Shown here piece by piece: positions 10,261 through 21,106 of a stretch of 64,000 bases of DNA; positions within the stretch are counted from its first letter, which is position 1; every line of letters starts with the position of its first letter. Position numbers and translations under genes: made by a program. The stretch is from Symbiodinium sp. CCMP2592. Lineage: Eukaryota > Sar > Dinophyceae > Suessiales > Symbiodiniaceae. The DNA lies in contig CAJNDT010000602.1 in the NCBI GenBank assembly GCA_905221615.1, positions 260,986 through 324,985 on the forward strand. The letters are read 5' to 3'. Under the pieces are notes generated by a model that was not told the DNA's origin, did no database searches, and was given only the letters and a program-made list of their open reading frames with translations.

Positions 10261-10467
10261 CCATCGCGGGCTCTCGTAGTTGCCTGTTCGGTTTTTGTTC
10301 CCTCCTATTCGGGTTTAGGGTGTGGGGTTTAGGGGACCGCAAAACATGTTTCGTGGCGCTTGCAAGTTTAGCTTAACGGAGTGCCAAGAAACTCCCACGC
10401 AGCGCAAAACCAAGGGTCAGTGCCAAAGGTAAGGCTGCCACCTAAACTGACACCGAGCTGCACATCT

Positions 10468-10501
10468 CGGCGCTCACACTCGGACAATCCAGGCCAGGCA
10501 T
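10468..10501. repeat. dispersed 34-bp repeat, copy 1
   Basis: CGGCGCTCACACTCGGACAA followed by TCCAGGCCAGGCAT recurs at 15575-15608 with two substitutions. Nature unknown. Confidence 0.6.
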
Positions 10502-10570
10502 ATGGCTACACATTCTGAGCTTCGACGTTTAGGGCAAGTTAGGGTTGAGGTTTCAGGATCACGAGCCCAA

Positions 10571-10669
10571 AGAGCCCAATACCCCTTAATTAAGGAATAT
10601 GGCTTAAATCATAAGGGGCTTCACATTATGATTTAAGCTATATTCCTTAACTAAGGAGCATTGGGCTCT
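10571..10669. repeat. inverted-repeat element family A, copy 3 (variant ends)
   Basis: AGAGCCCAA and TTGGGCTCT form the termini; the arms carry the family A core (CCTTAATTAAGGAATATGGC and AGCTATATTCCTTAACTAAG). Confidence 0.65.
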
Positions 10670-10729
10670 CTGGAAGGTTGGGGCTTGGGGTTCAGGGTTT
10701 GGCATTGGACATCGTTGAAGCATTCCGTC

Positions 10730-11560
10730 AAGCCCCTAATAGATCGAGTGGCCGCGCCAAAGAAGGCCTTCCAATTGACCGCCGGAGGCAAAGCAACCCA
10801 CAGCACCGTTACCCTGGGCTCAACATCCAGCTCATCAAGAAGGATTGCATGCAACCTTGCACCCAAGATGCCCCAATCGACCAGCTCGGCCAAGTCACCC
10901 CAAACGTCCGGCGTTCCACATCATATGCAGGGAAACTTGAAGCGTACCTGCTAGTACAGAAGTGGACGCGCACCTCTTTGTGCAAGCAGCTGATGCTTCA
11001 AGTATTGATGCCGCCACGATGCTGCGCCACTTCAGGGGCAGCCACTCGGCTAGAAGGACACCTGTGCAAGGATAACCGAATGTCATCTCACCGCCGGCAT
11101 AGTTTGTAGGCTGAGCTCACGCTCAACAAGTTGATTTGGCCAAATTGGGCCTGCAGTGACGAGTAAACCTCTGATCCCCTGATTCTACCACTGTCAGAGA
11201 TCAAAAATGATCAAAAGTGGCCTGCCGGCAGGCAAGGGCCATCCTTCATAAAAGGACATAGCGTCAACACGGCCATCAACCTCCAAGGGCACATTCAAAA
11301 GCTTCAAGCCTATAATAGGGTTTAGGGTGGAGCTGTTCAAGACTGTCGCAAATACCAAGTAACGCCAGCTTGTTCCGGACCATGCCAAATCCCGTCACGG
11401 CGAAATCGCACATCAAGATGCAAATGAAAATTGTGGTAATCCTGCCAGGGTGACAGTCCTGGTCTGAACAACAGCGACAACTAGCAGGGCGCGGCGGCAC
11501 CACATGAAGCCCTCAGCATGCGGTCGCGAAATCCTGCCGATGGAATCGCTGCCGACGCCG
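10730..11560 (-). CDS. probable MFS-type transporter fragment, several exons
   Basis: Exons by frame: 11476-11560 (SIGRISRPHAEGF, then RRALLVVAVVQT), 11344-11458 (CHPGRITTIFICILMCDFAV, TGFGMVRNKLALLGI), 10974-11061 (VLLAEWLPLKWRSIVAASIL) between acceptor TTGCACAG and donor AGAG|GTGCGCG, and 10730-10925 (DLAELVDWGILGARLHAILL, PRVTVLWVALPPAVNWKAFF). The hydrophobic helices and the AEWLPxKWR word resemble major facilitator transporters, in which an acidic-Leu-Pro-Arg motif follows a helix. This is similarity by eye; start, stop and several joins are not found, so it may be partial or decayed. Confidence 0.4.
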
Positions 11561-11871
11561 ATGAGGGCATTTGCGAAGCCACCAGCCGACTGTGGCGCAC
11601 ATGTGCGGGTAGGTTCGCGGAACGGTCAAGTCACAAAACTTTCAGGAATGCAAAGCAAGCTGCGATGGCCAAACCAAGCATCAAACTTTTGTCCTCCGTT
11701 GTCAGCCTGGCGCAGGCGGGAGAGTGTGCTCCCCGGCTCACAGCCAAAGCACCCGTGAGCATCTACGGGGGTGCGTGACATCCCGCTCTATAATTTGATT
11801 TTATTCTGGCAAAATGGCGCTGCTTCGCCCCTGAACCTCAATCCCGGTGAAACCCGAAACCAAATTCACCT

Positions 11872-12372
11872 GAACGAATTTCGCGCAACACCTGGCTTGT
11901 CTGCCTCTGGCTGGAGGATGTGAGCTTCACCCAGTCACCCTCAGCTTCCCCAGCTGCATCCATCATGAAAACCTGAGGATAGGTCGTGGCGACAACATCC
12001 TACTGTGAGTTTTGCTTGGCACTTCAGCACATGAAGGCACATGATCGTTCAATGCAAACCGGATCACGACGGCCGATGACAACCAGCCCATACATGCCCA
12101 AACCTCAGCGATTGGCGCCCGATTCGCGAACATAAGCTTCGCGACAATGCATGCTGGTCTGTCTGTACGCATTGATTGCGCGACCAGCAAATGAAGGAGG
12201 CACGTACGAGTACTGACAGAATGCGCTCAAGCCATAACATGAACCCGTAACGTAACCAGGCTCCTGCCACAGCAATCAATGCAGCCGCGTCTCGCTTGCA
12301 CAACAGAGGAAGACATACCTCACGCTCAAACGTGGATCTGAAGAAATGCACGCTACCGTTCTGATGCCCCAA
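11872..12372 (-). CDS. three exons, unrecognised gene
   Basis: Exon 12319-12372 reads NGSVHFFRSTFERE and ends at a strong donor GAG|GTATGTCTTCC. Exon about 12098-12263 follows GTGGCAG and reads EPGYVTGSCYGLSAFCQ, then INAYRQTSMHCREAYVRESG. Exon about 11872-11982 reads MMDAAGEAEGDWVKLTSSSQ, then RQTSQVLREI. No domain is recognised. Confidence 0.45.
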
Positions 12373-12559
12373 GAAGCCAACAACAACTCACCTCCTCTCG
12401 TTTCCCGCCTTGCCTAGTGAGCTCACCGTTTGAGCTCCTGCTGAACTGGGACCGCGTGGATGGTTGTAAAAAAGGTATGTGTGAACAACATATTACATAG
12501 CTTGCAAGGTGAGTCGCCAATGGTATATTCTGAAGCCTAACTTCTCGATGGCCACATTG

Positions 12560-13019
12560 AGCTTCACGTTACCTTGCAGCATTGTGGCAGCATCGGTCAT
12601 CCAACTGCAAACGTGACAACTCTCTCGCACGACAAAAAAAAGATCCGCAACATACATGCCGAAAGCCTTTCTGCAAAAACATGTTGGCTGATACCAAGTC
12701 TGAAGCGATGAATGGCAAGGCACGCTCGCTAGTCGCAGCGGTCGGTAGGCGCTGCATTATGTACGGCGTGAGTAAGCCATGTCGTGGCTGCAGGACTGCG
12801 TTTGCAAGCGGGCTGGTGTCTACCAAATCTGTATCGCCCAAACAACAACTACCCAGTCCCGCCCAGGTTATCAATATCTTTTTTTCTGGGCAAACCTTAT
12901 GGGGCTTTGAATGCCCGACTTGGCAATGTACACTAGCTCTCGTCCGGCAGCATTGTGTAATGCTTTACCTGGCTGCATCACTCCAGTCCGGTTGGTCCCC
13001 AGCTGCTACCGCACATGAT
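12560..13019 (-). CDS. exons of an unrecognised gene
   Basis: The 5' exon (about 12970-13019) reads AVAAGDQPDWSDAAR before donor CCAG|GTAAAGCATT. A longer one (about 12655-12850) reads DLVDTSPLANAVLQPRHGLL, then PFIASDLVSANMFLQKGFRH. A short one ends CTGCAAG|GTAACG near 12575. It may be the 5' part of the gene at 11872-12372; the join is not shown. Confidence 0.35.
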
Positions 13020-13969
13020 TGATCATGTTTGCCAAAACTGGTTTTCCAGTGTCGAGCATTGGGAAATTATAACGCAAGGGCGCATGGGGCTTGTGCGGGG
13101 CCTGGTTTTCGTTTTCGTTCTGCGAAGTGCTACCCGGTCGTGGTCGTAGTAATATCACGCTGAAGAAGGAATGCCGTCACACGAAAATTTTGCTTTCTTC
13201 TTCATCTTCCTGGTTGGATAAGGACCACGGGCAAAAATAACATGCCTGTTTTGTTCATCTCCTTTGGTGTCCGTGCCGGCGTCCTTCCGCTACAAACTAT
13301 CAGCCTCAGACTGAAGCTCCTACGACCGGGGCCAACAAAGGCTTGCCCCGGTGCATTTGGCAAGGTCCAGGGGTCCAGCACCCTGGGCCGCGCCGTTGCG
13401 CCCATCTTCAGCCGTTGGGCGAAGCACACACCGTTGCAAGGCATCCAAAGTACGAAGGTGTCCGAACCTACTGCCATAATCAAAGGTGCTCCAACCCGGC
13501 AGTTGACAGAGTGGGCGATGCAGCATCATTCCGTTTCACACCGTCTCGGATATCGAAGTCGCAACCATATTCAATTCATCCGGTGGGTCAATGTATCAAT
13601 ACAACCACGTCCAACAACAGCCATCGACATTTCAATTCTTCGACAGAGGTCTGGACCCGATGCGTCAGAAACGACATTCTCGCAGACTCCTCCCTTCAGC
13701 GGCCTTTTGCAAGTCGCATGCTCCAAATCCCAAGATACTGTAATGCGCACTCAGTGCACGCGGCCCTGCATTGGGTCGATCATACCCTCAGGTACTGTTG
13801 GGTCTACCCCGGGTCGGATATTAGACCCCAAACCCGGGGTCTAATATCCAAACCCTAGGGTCACGCAAAGGGTCATTTTAGACCTTCACGCTTTGGCCTA
13901 TGATCACGTCTCTGTTGGGGCCGTTGTGGCTCGTCATTGCTTCAGTACGTTTTAGTTCGCGCTTTTGCG

Positions 13970-14540
13970 TGCTACTGTAGTCCCCTGCCGGCCTGGCTTC
14001 TCCCCGGTCCCAGTTATCGTCTCTTACTCTGTTTCTGTCCGTTTCGGTTCCGCTGTGGTCTCCGCTCAGCTCTGGAAAGTCTCGGGTTCGTTGTTCTTTT
14101 CGGTTCCAAACCGGTTTCGGATCGGATACACCCCGGTTCCTTGTGGCGGTTGGGCTGTGGTTGTGTGGCCCTGGTTTCGGTTCGGATCTTGCTGCGGTTC
14201 AATTGAGTTGCACTGAGTGCGGGGGCCCACTTCCGAGTTCATCCATCGCCGCCGCCCCTGCATAATGTCGCCTCCCTAATGTCCCACTTCGCCTTTAGGA
14301 ACCTGGAAAGCCTAATTACCTAATTTTCGTTTTGCACACGGATTCTTTTTTCTTATCGATGCGACTCGGGCTGAGTTCGGTTTGGGTTGAGGTGGAACTG
14401 TTTTGCTTCCCAGGTCTCGTCTTGGGTTGTAGGTGTGGGGTCGGTGTCTCTCCCCTGTCGGTTCCGGCAGTTCCGTTCGTTTGGGTTCTGTTCCGGCCTG
14501 AATCTTTTTTTCGGTTTCACCTAGGTTTCCCTCAGCTCGC
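13970..14540. repeat. GGTTC/CGGTTT-rich low-complexity region
   Basis: Words such as TTCGGTTC, CCGGTTCC and GGTTTCGG recur irregularly at 13970-14210 and 14345-14530. The complementary words ACCGAAACGAACC recur at 42590-42740. Frames crossing it are biased by composition. No gene is supported. Confidence 0.5.
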
Positions 14541-14569
14541 ATTTTTTTACGAAGCCCTGGCAACCCTCT

Positions 14570-15720
14570 ATGGAGGTAGAAGCACGAATCCAAGAGTGCT
14601 CCAGGCTGAGTTCCGAAGTTTCGGGTTTGCGGCTTCTGGGTTCAGGCGCTTAAAGTTTCTGGGTTTCTGCTTTTCTGGGTTTGGGGATGTTTCTGGATTT
14701 AAGTGTTTAGCGTTTCTGGGTTTTTGTTTCTGCGCGTTTCTGTGTTTAGGTGTTTAGGGTTTCTGTTTTTCGGTATTCTTCCCTAATCGCAAATTCTGGG
14801 TTTATGTGTTCAAGTTTACTGGGTTTCTGCGTTTTTGGGCGCTCGTGTAACGTTTCTGGGTTTCGGCCGTATGCTGTCCAGGGGAACAAACCAGGGCACA
14901 CGGGTACCACGAGCCCTCGCTTACCCATCCATAAGAAAACTGGCCACAGCAGCACAGCACCGGCTTCCGGTTGTATCCGTCTCGAGGTTCCTATCTTACT
15001 CAAGACGTTTATATTGGTTTGGGATCTACAGGGTGTGGAGGGTTTGGGGATGTTCGGCATGCCGGGGTTCTGGAGTTTAGGGTTTCTGGGTTTGTGCATT
15101 TCTGGACGTTTCTGGGGGTTCCCGCTTTTGGGTTTAGGTGTTTGGGTTTCTTGGTTTCTGCGTTGCTGGGTTTGGGCGTGTTTCTGGATTTAAGTGTTCC
15201 GGGTTTCTGGGTTGCTGCTTTTCTGAAGGGTTCTGGGTTTAGGTGTTTAGGGTTTCTGGGTCACGGGGTTCCTGTCGAAACGCAGTTTCTGGGTTCATGT
15301 GCTTAGGTTTATAGAGTTTCTGCGTCTTTGAGCGTTTTTTAACGTTTCTAGGTTTAGGTTTAATAGGCGCTTCAGGTTTTTGGGTTTCTGCGTTTCTCGG
15401 TTTGGTGCTGCTTCTGGGCTAGGGCTTTTGCGTTTTTGCACGATTTTGGGTGTAAGTGCTCTAGGCTTCTGGGTTCTGCGTTTCTGTGCGTTTCTCTGGG
15501 TTTCGGTGATTAGGATTTCTGGGTTTCTAAGATTCAGCGTTTCGGGTTTGAATGTGTTTAGGTTTCGGTGTTCGGCGCTCACGCTCGGACAATCCAGGCG
15601 AGGCATGTTGTTCGGAGTCTAGTGACTAGTGTTCCTGAGTTTCTGCGTTTTGGGATGTTTCTAAGTTAAAGGCATCTCGTTTTTTGCGTTTCTGAATGCA
15701 GTTTTGGTCAAGCGATTTTC
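14570..15720. repeat. degenerate telomere-derived repeat (GTTTCTGGGTTTAGG)
   Basis: About 1.1 kb dominated by GGGTTTCTGGGTTT and GGTGTTTAGGGTTTCTGG variants, i.e. TTTAGGG-like words mixed with TTTCTGGG. Copies are irregular. Long plus-strand frames here are repeat artefacts. Confidence 0.75.
15575..15608. repeat. dispersed 34-bp repeat, copy 2
   Basis: Second copy of the sequence at 10468-10501, embedded at the end of the telomere-derived tract. Confidence 0.6.
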
Positions 15721-15787
15721 ACGAGCAGGCACCGCGAGACACAAATCTCACATCCATTTCGAGGCTCGTGGACCTGTAATTCAATTT
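15720..15787. repeat. host repeat interrupted by a retrotransposon (left part)
   Basis: CACGAGCAGGCACCGCGAGA to CGTGGACCTGTAATTCAATTT. The continuation CGCGACTCGCCAAACCGAG is at 18181. A second, uninterrupted copy is at 18262-18370, so the empty site can be read from its neighbour. Confidence 0.75.
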
Positions 15788-18180
15788 TTTTTTCCAACGG
15801 ACTTTTCGAACGATCCGCGCGCGGTCGCAGTGCACCTGCGAACTACGGCATAGGAGAGGGGCTGCTGCGGCTCAGCGAGCCGGCAGGCAGCTGGGCAAAG
15901 GCGGGCACGCGTCGTGCAGGACGTCCTGCAGAGGCGGTGCCTGCGCGCCAGGCATAGGGGCATGGACGGGCGGCGACCCGAGCAGAGTGGCAGCAAGCGT
16001 GTTTTGCACAGCCACGCTGAGTAGGCCCCACCAGCGTCTGCACCAGCCCTGGGTGGCAGCTCCTCGGAGCGGAGCAGGGGCTCGCAGGGCACGCAAACGG
16101 ACGAGCTGCGCGACAAGGCGGAGCGACTCGTCGTTCCAGCGCCCGCCGGTCTCGCACGCGAGCACGCACAGCCTTTGCGGTCCTCGCATGTCCTCGCCGA
16201 AGGAGCTCGGGGTAGGCAGCGCGCTTGCGGCGTTCGGCGACGGCCAGTGCAGCACCGTCCCTGGTGGTCGAGGAAGGTTGCGGGCGGCCGTCGCGGGTAA
16301 GCGGCGAGACCAGGGTTACGTCGCAGCACAGTGCTTCGCCAAGCTGTGTGGCACCATATGCGACGAAGTCGAGACGCCGGCGATCGTCGGGGTCAACACC
16401 TGGGGCAGGCGTCCGTACTAGCCACTGTTGCGGGACGACCTGGCCCTCCGGCCCGACCGCTTCGCGCACGACCCTGATCCACGCGTGCTCGAGTGGCTTG
16501 GCTCGCCGGGCGAGCAGGCCGGTGCGGGGGCAGGCAGCATAGTGATCACCGTAAACGTCGACCGCGGCGCCGCAGCCGGGTCCATGGGCCCCGCATCTGC
16601 CTGGTGATGCCTGGTGCGACGGGCAGCGATAGGCGCAACCGTCGCCGCAAAGCGATGAGCATGCGGCCTGGCGGTATTGTGGTGCCGGCCTCGCTGGGGA
16701 CGGTGCCGAGCCAGGCGGCAGCGCGCGGCCCAGACTGCGAACGCAGCAGTGCTTGTGCAGGCGGCGCGAGGGCCGGCAGCAACTCGGTGTCGCGAAAACG
16801 GGTTGAACAAGCGCGAGAACCGTGATGCTGCCAGCCCTGGCACCGCTCGCCAGGCTCGGGCAGGTCGCATTGGGCCGGTCGCAGGCCGTCATGGATAGCG
16901 TCGACCTTCCCATCCTGCGTGGGTGAGGTGGGCACCAGCGGCAGCGGCGGCGCGCAGGCAAAGCGCGAAGGAGGCTGGTCATGCTGGTCCGGCTTCGAGT
17001 TCGGCCAGGCAACGCGCAGCAGCCTCGGGGCGACGCAGCCGCAAAACAGGCAAAGCGTCAGCCCACGCGGCCCAGTACGCGGCAGGAGCGACACGCTCCG
17101 CGCATTGGAGTCCGAGTCCGCCGAGGCGTGCCGGCAACAGCGCCAGGTGTCGCGCGGCAGCGACTTCAGGATCTTGGTCGTCCGAGCAAGTGGTCTGCAC
17201 GCGGGGCGGCACACATGGCAAGGATGAGCCACGCGCATTGCAAGTCCGGCAGCAGGGGGAGCTCCTGCAGCAGCCGGGTCTCCTCCCTGAGGCGAGCGTC
17301 TGTGTGCGACGCAACGTAGTCAGGGTGGCCGATGGGCGTGCCCATGCAAGGCGAGAAACCCTCGCTGCGCTTCGATCGCGTTACCGGTCCAGACCGCTTC
17401 GCCGAGTTCAGCAATGCCTGCGGGCGCAGGACCGCCTGCGCGGTTGTAAACGCGCGTCTTGCCCAAGTTGGCGGCGACGCCTGCCCGGTCCTGGATCGAC
17501 GTGGTGACGACGTCGAGCGCTTCCCGCGCACGCGCAGGCGTGGTCACGACGTAAACGTCATCGAGGAAGGCGGCCAAGCATTCACCCGGTTGCAGGCGCT
17601 CGTCGGCAGCAACGAGGGCATCGTGTTGGCCAAGCGCGTACAGGGCCGGGGCCAAGGCGTCGCCCTGCTCGCAGCCTTCGCCTTGGCGGATGCTCCGCCG
17701 GGTGCCAGACGCATCCCACCAGTAGTACGTAGACTGCTGGCCGTACCACAGGCGGACGAACGGCACAAGAGCTGGGGCGACCTCGCGCAACTTGCGCAGG
17801 AATGCAGCGCGAGAGATGGTGTTTAAAGCACTGCGGCCATCCAACGAGACGATCGTGGCGTCGGCATCAAGATCGATGGCAGCGCGCAGCATGCCAGAGA
17901 GAGCATCAGTGCCGGCGCGTGTCTGGAGGGCGAATTGGTAGGGGCGGGTGGCCTCGTCGAACGTGGTGGCATACTGGCGTGCCAAGCATCGCGACACTAG
18001 CCTACGGCAAGTGTCCCCCGTAGCTATCCCCCGCACCCCGCCGGCGGGCTTACGCAACGCCGTGAGGCGGGAAACGGCGAGTGCAGCAGCGATGTTGGCA
18101 GGGATTTGGGCCGAAGCGAGCAAGTTCGCGGCATGCGCGAACAGCTCGAGAGCTTCAGCGTCGTCGAGCTAATTCAATTT
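15778..18180 (-). mobile_element. 5'-truncated non-LTR retrotransposon with 10-bp TSD
   Basis: The target duplication AATTCAATTT is at 15778-15787 and 18171-18180. The plus strand shows a T run (15785-15793) at the left edge, i.e. a poly(A) tail on the minus strand, followed by CAACGGACTTTTC, which is also next to the tail of the full-length element at 22548. The body starts inside the RT region at about 18170, so some two thirds of a full element is missing 5'. Confidence 0.85.
15843..18123 (-). pseudogene. RT/restriction-like-endonuclease ORF, frameshifted
   Basis: The first part (17320-18123) reads through RT: VSLDGRSALNTISRAAF, RQGEGCEQGDALAP and AAFLDDVYVV (catalytic FxDD). Frameshifts then move the homology to other frames: LGGLGLQCAERVAPAAYWA near 17.05 kb, PPGRMLIALRRRLRLSLPVA near 16.65 kb, GDHYAACPRTGLLARRAKPL and DDRRRLDFVAYGA near 16.4 kb, and LVAQLVRLRALRAPAPLR near 16.1 kb. 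It aligns along its length with the ORF at 22628-25639 and is not translatable as one protein. Confidence 0.85.
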
Positions 18181-18370
18181 CGCGACTCGCCAAACCGAGA
18201 ATAGTGCGAAGCGGCGGCCAAAAGCTTCACACCAAGTTTGGTCCAGCGACTGGGACTGGAACGAGCAGGCACCGTGAAACACAAATCTCACATCCATTGC
18301 GGTGCTCGTGGACCTGTAATTTAATTTCGCGACCCGCCAAACCGAGAATAGTGCAAAGCGGTGGCCAGAA
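18181..18370. repeat. host tandem repeat, right part and intact second copy
   Basis: 18181-18225 completes the unit interrupted at 15787; 18262-18370 is the next unit (GAGCAGGCACCGTGAAACAC ... ACCGAGAATAGTGCAAAGCG). The unit is about 150 bp. Confidence 0.65.
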
Positions 18371-18739
18371 GTTTAAAACCAGTTTCTGTCCGATGATTCT
18401 CATGTGGGTCTGGCATCCGCGGGGCTGGGAAGGTCTATCATCTTGAACCCCGGATTTCAAACCCTGCACTCTCGGGCCCCCGGGGCCAGGATTCCAAACC
18501 CTCCAGTACCTGACCCTATATGGTCGATCTGCACTGGGACTGCCGCGCATTGGACGCCGCTGACTAGGCGTGTGTCACAAAAATAAGTTCCAAGCTGACA
18601 CAATGGCATGATGCTGCATGGAATTGTGGGCACGGCGCTGGCCGGCGTGCGTTGTGCCCTGCGGCTGGGTTGACTTATACGTTATCGTTATGCGTTGGTT
18701 ATTTTTTTCGCGCACTTTTTTCCTGCAGCTCAGAAGCCC

Positions 18740-19080
18740 GAACATCAGTGCTTACCTGGTCCTACGGAGGCACTCCTGCCAAGACAGTGGCGAGGCCCCT
18801 GCCGGCTGCCCACCACCGGATGCTGCCAGCGCACATCAGCGTGGACCTCGTGCAAATCCGGCGCCTCGTCGGCGGTGTTGCGCTCGCCAGCGAGCGGAAG
18901 CTCCCGCAAGAACGCTGCAGCGACGGCGAGCAGCAAGCACGCCGCACGCTGCCCGGCGAGCATTCGCAGCCAGGTGGCAACCTATGCGCCAAACCGGCCC
19001 CCAACCTCGACACCGACGACCAGCAAGCGGCAGTGGCGAGCGCGCGGGAGCTGGGGTAGGTCTGGTGGCGTTTGCGTCGG
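18740..19080 (-). pseudogene. decayed retrotransposon C-terminus, fragment 1
   Basis: The minus strand reads RHCRLLVVGVEVGGRFGA, stop, then WLRMLAGQRAACLLLAVAAA. The first word corresponds to KLLVLGSEIGARWN of the full-length element (22.9 kb). Stops and frameshifts are present. Confidence 0.5.
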
Positions 19081-19208
19081 TTGATAACATGTCATAACAC
19101 TCGCGCCCGGCTCCGGCCCTATGGTGGCAGCCACTCGCTCACCTGGTGTTTTTTTGCTATTCATGCTATTCGCGCGGTTCCAGTGCTTTGGCGCCCCACA
19201 AGGCCAGG

Positions 19209-19600
19209 CTACGGAACGGCAGCAAGGCATGTGGTTGGCGAGAGGAGGTGGGGCACATGGTTCGGCGAGACCGTCGCTGAGGAGGAGGGGATCTCCAACG
19301 ACATTAGCTGCACCGGAAAACGGTAGGGAAAGGAGGCTGCTCGGAAGGCACGGGCAGCGGCACATGCGAGCAGGGCGGACCACCGCAGCACATAGGCAGA
19401 GATGCAGGCACTTCGCAGGGGTGGGGGAGCGGACCGGGCTCGGCAACGGGATGCAACGGGCAAGGATCCGGAGTAACAGCTTCCACGCTCCACCTGCCGC
19501 CGGTTTCTATGCCAAGCACGACTAGGCGGCAGCGTCCGGAGTTGCACAGTTCCGGGTAAGTGCGCTCGCCGGGCGAATGGTGTTCTGCGCGAGTGCCGCA
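19209..19600 (-). pseudogene. decayed retrotransposon C-terminus, fragment 2
   Basis: Reads ERTYPEL, RCRLVVLGIETGGRWS and, in another frame, YVLRWSALLACAAARAF. The order matches the end of the RT protein (TYPEL, then LVLGSEIGARWN, then RWWGALSVAVQ). Same orientation as its two neighbours. Confidence 0.55.
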
Positions 19601-20095
19601 CCCCAAAGCGTGGTTGGCGACACCGGTTTTTCGTTGCAATGAGCAGGTTTGAGCAGGAGTGACATCGCGGAACCAAAACCAAAGCTCCCTCTCCAACTAA
19701 AGGTTCGATTCAAGCCTTCCAACCGGTAAACAATTGGCGTGTGTGGGCTGATGGCATGCCTACAGTTTGCACGGGTGCCGCGGCGACAAAGGCAGATGCA
19801 GAAGCACGTCGTCAGGCACCTGCTCAATGTCCACAGCATTCAGCCCACACAGGTGGGATCGGTATGTCCATGCCATTCCATGCCCGCAGCCACGGTGCGC
19901 AGGGGGTGAGAACGGAAACAAAGCACCAAGCTCCAAACGTCCATCATCCCTTATATGTGTTACGACAGGGGCGCGATGTTCACTATTATGCAGTATATGC
20001 AACAGTGAACGTGTAGCTTCGGATATTTTGCAATATTTTTCCCGGAAAAGCATTCTGCGACGGGGTCGTGCGGCCCATCGTGATGGGCGTGTCCC

Positions 20096-20600
20096 GCTCT
20101 CAGCGCAGCGGGGGGCGGCTCGGGCCAGCCGGCTCAGCGAGCGCCAACACGCGCTCCAATGCGGGCTCGCACCCCGCGGCCATGGTGTTTTTAAGGGCCG
20201 TGCCGCCAACGGCGTGTTGCACCGCGGCCGTTAGCATCCCCCACCGCCTGCGCGTTCAAGCAGTGGAGACGGCAGGAGGGCCGGGGGGCCGGCGGCGCAC
20301 GGAGAGCCCGTACCCGGACGAGCTGTCGGACAAGCGCCTGCCTGCAATATTCTGGCATGGCGCCCAGCTCGCCATCGATGCAAAACTACCGTGTCGCCAC
20401 CGACGCGTGATGGCCTGCCTCACCCAAGCGCCAATGTTCAGCCTAGCATCTCGCTCCCACGCAGCTCGCGCAGGCGGGCGAAGGATGCAGTTTCTTGGCT
20501 CCAACGCCCCCCTGTTTCGATGCCGAACTCAACGAGTCGGCAGCGGCGTGCACGGAGCAGCTCCGGGTAGGTTTCCCGCCGTTTCCTTCGCCCCACGTCC
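20096..20600 (-). pseudogene. decayed retrotransposon C-terminus, fragment 3
   Basis: Reads RRETYPELLRARRCRLVEFG, IETGGRWSQETASFARL, then in shifted frames ALVRQLVRVRALRAPPA, RRRWGMLTAAVQHAVGGTAL and PALERVLALAEPAG before a stop near 20096. Each word has a counterpart in the same order at the end of the full-length ORF. Confidence 0.65.
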
Positions 20601-20609
20601 CTCCTCCAG

Positions 20610-21100
20610 CTCCGTGCTGAATCTGAACCTGGTGCTGCTGGCGAACCGCCTGCTCTGCATGAGGTTTTGGCCGACGCACGCTTGCTCGTACAGCAGCGCT
20701 AGAGCCCAGTCGCTTGCCGGCTCGGCTCGCCTAAGCCTGTGCGTTGCGTTCCCCCGGCTCGCCGTAGTCAGCCCTGTGCACCGGGACCGCTTTGACTTCT
20801 GGTGAAAAGGTGCGTGGACAAACCATCTCGACATGACAGGCAGCACCTGCACCCGATTCTGCCATTTACACTTGTTCAGAAGATAACCAAAGGATATCAA
20901 AGGATGATATAGTATCCTTGTGAGTTGCGTTTCGCACTTCGGCATCGGGTCGGGTTTTCACCCAATCCGATGCATCTGGAAAAAGCCACGTTAGTGCATC
21001 ATAGTGCATCAGGGCGGACCTCTCCCCAAAATGCTGCTAAAAAATATTCGGGCGCGAAGTACCTCTTGTGCAAGTAATCGTCGGCACGTGGGTCATGTGA
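20610..21100. other. no gene seen
   Basis: Mixed sequence after the retrotransposon relics. A plus-strand frame reaches to 20805 but overlaps the relic and shows no domain. Confidence 0.4.
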
Positions 21101-21106
21101 AGCAAA

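Noticed and set aside
13242-13858. Two overlapping plus-strand frames of 171-200 codons
   Set aside because: Both frames and the minus strand are open over the same stretch with neither showing family motifs; composition effect most likely.
14332-15622. Several 80-147-codon frames rich in Gly, Phe, Leu
   Set aside because: Produced by the GGTTTCTGGGTTT repeat; frames change at every insertion in the repeat.
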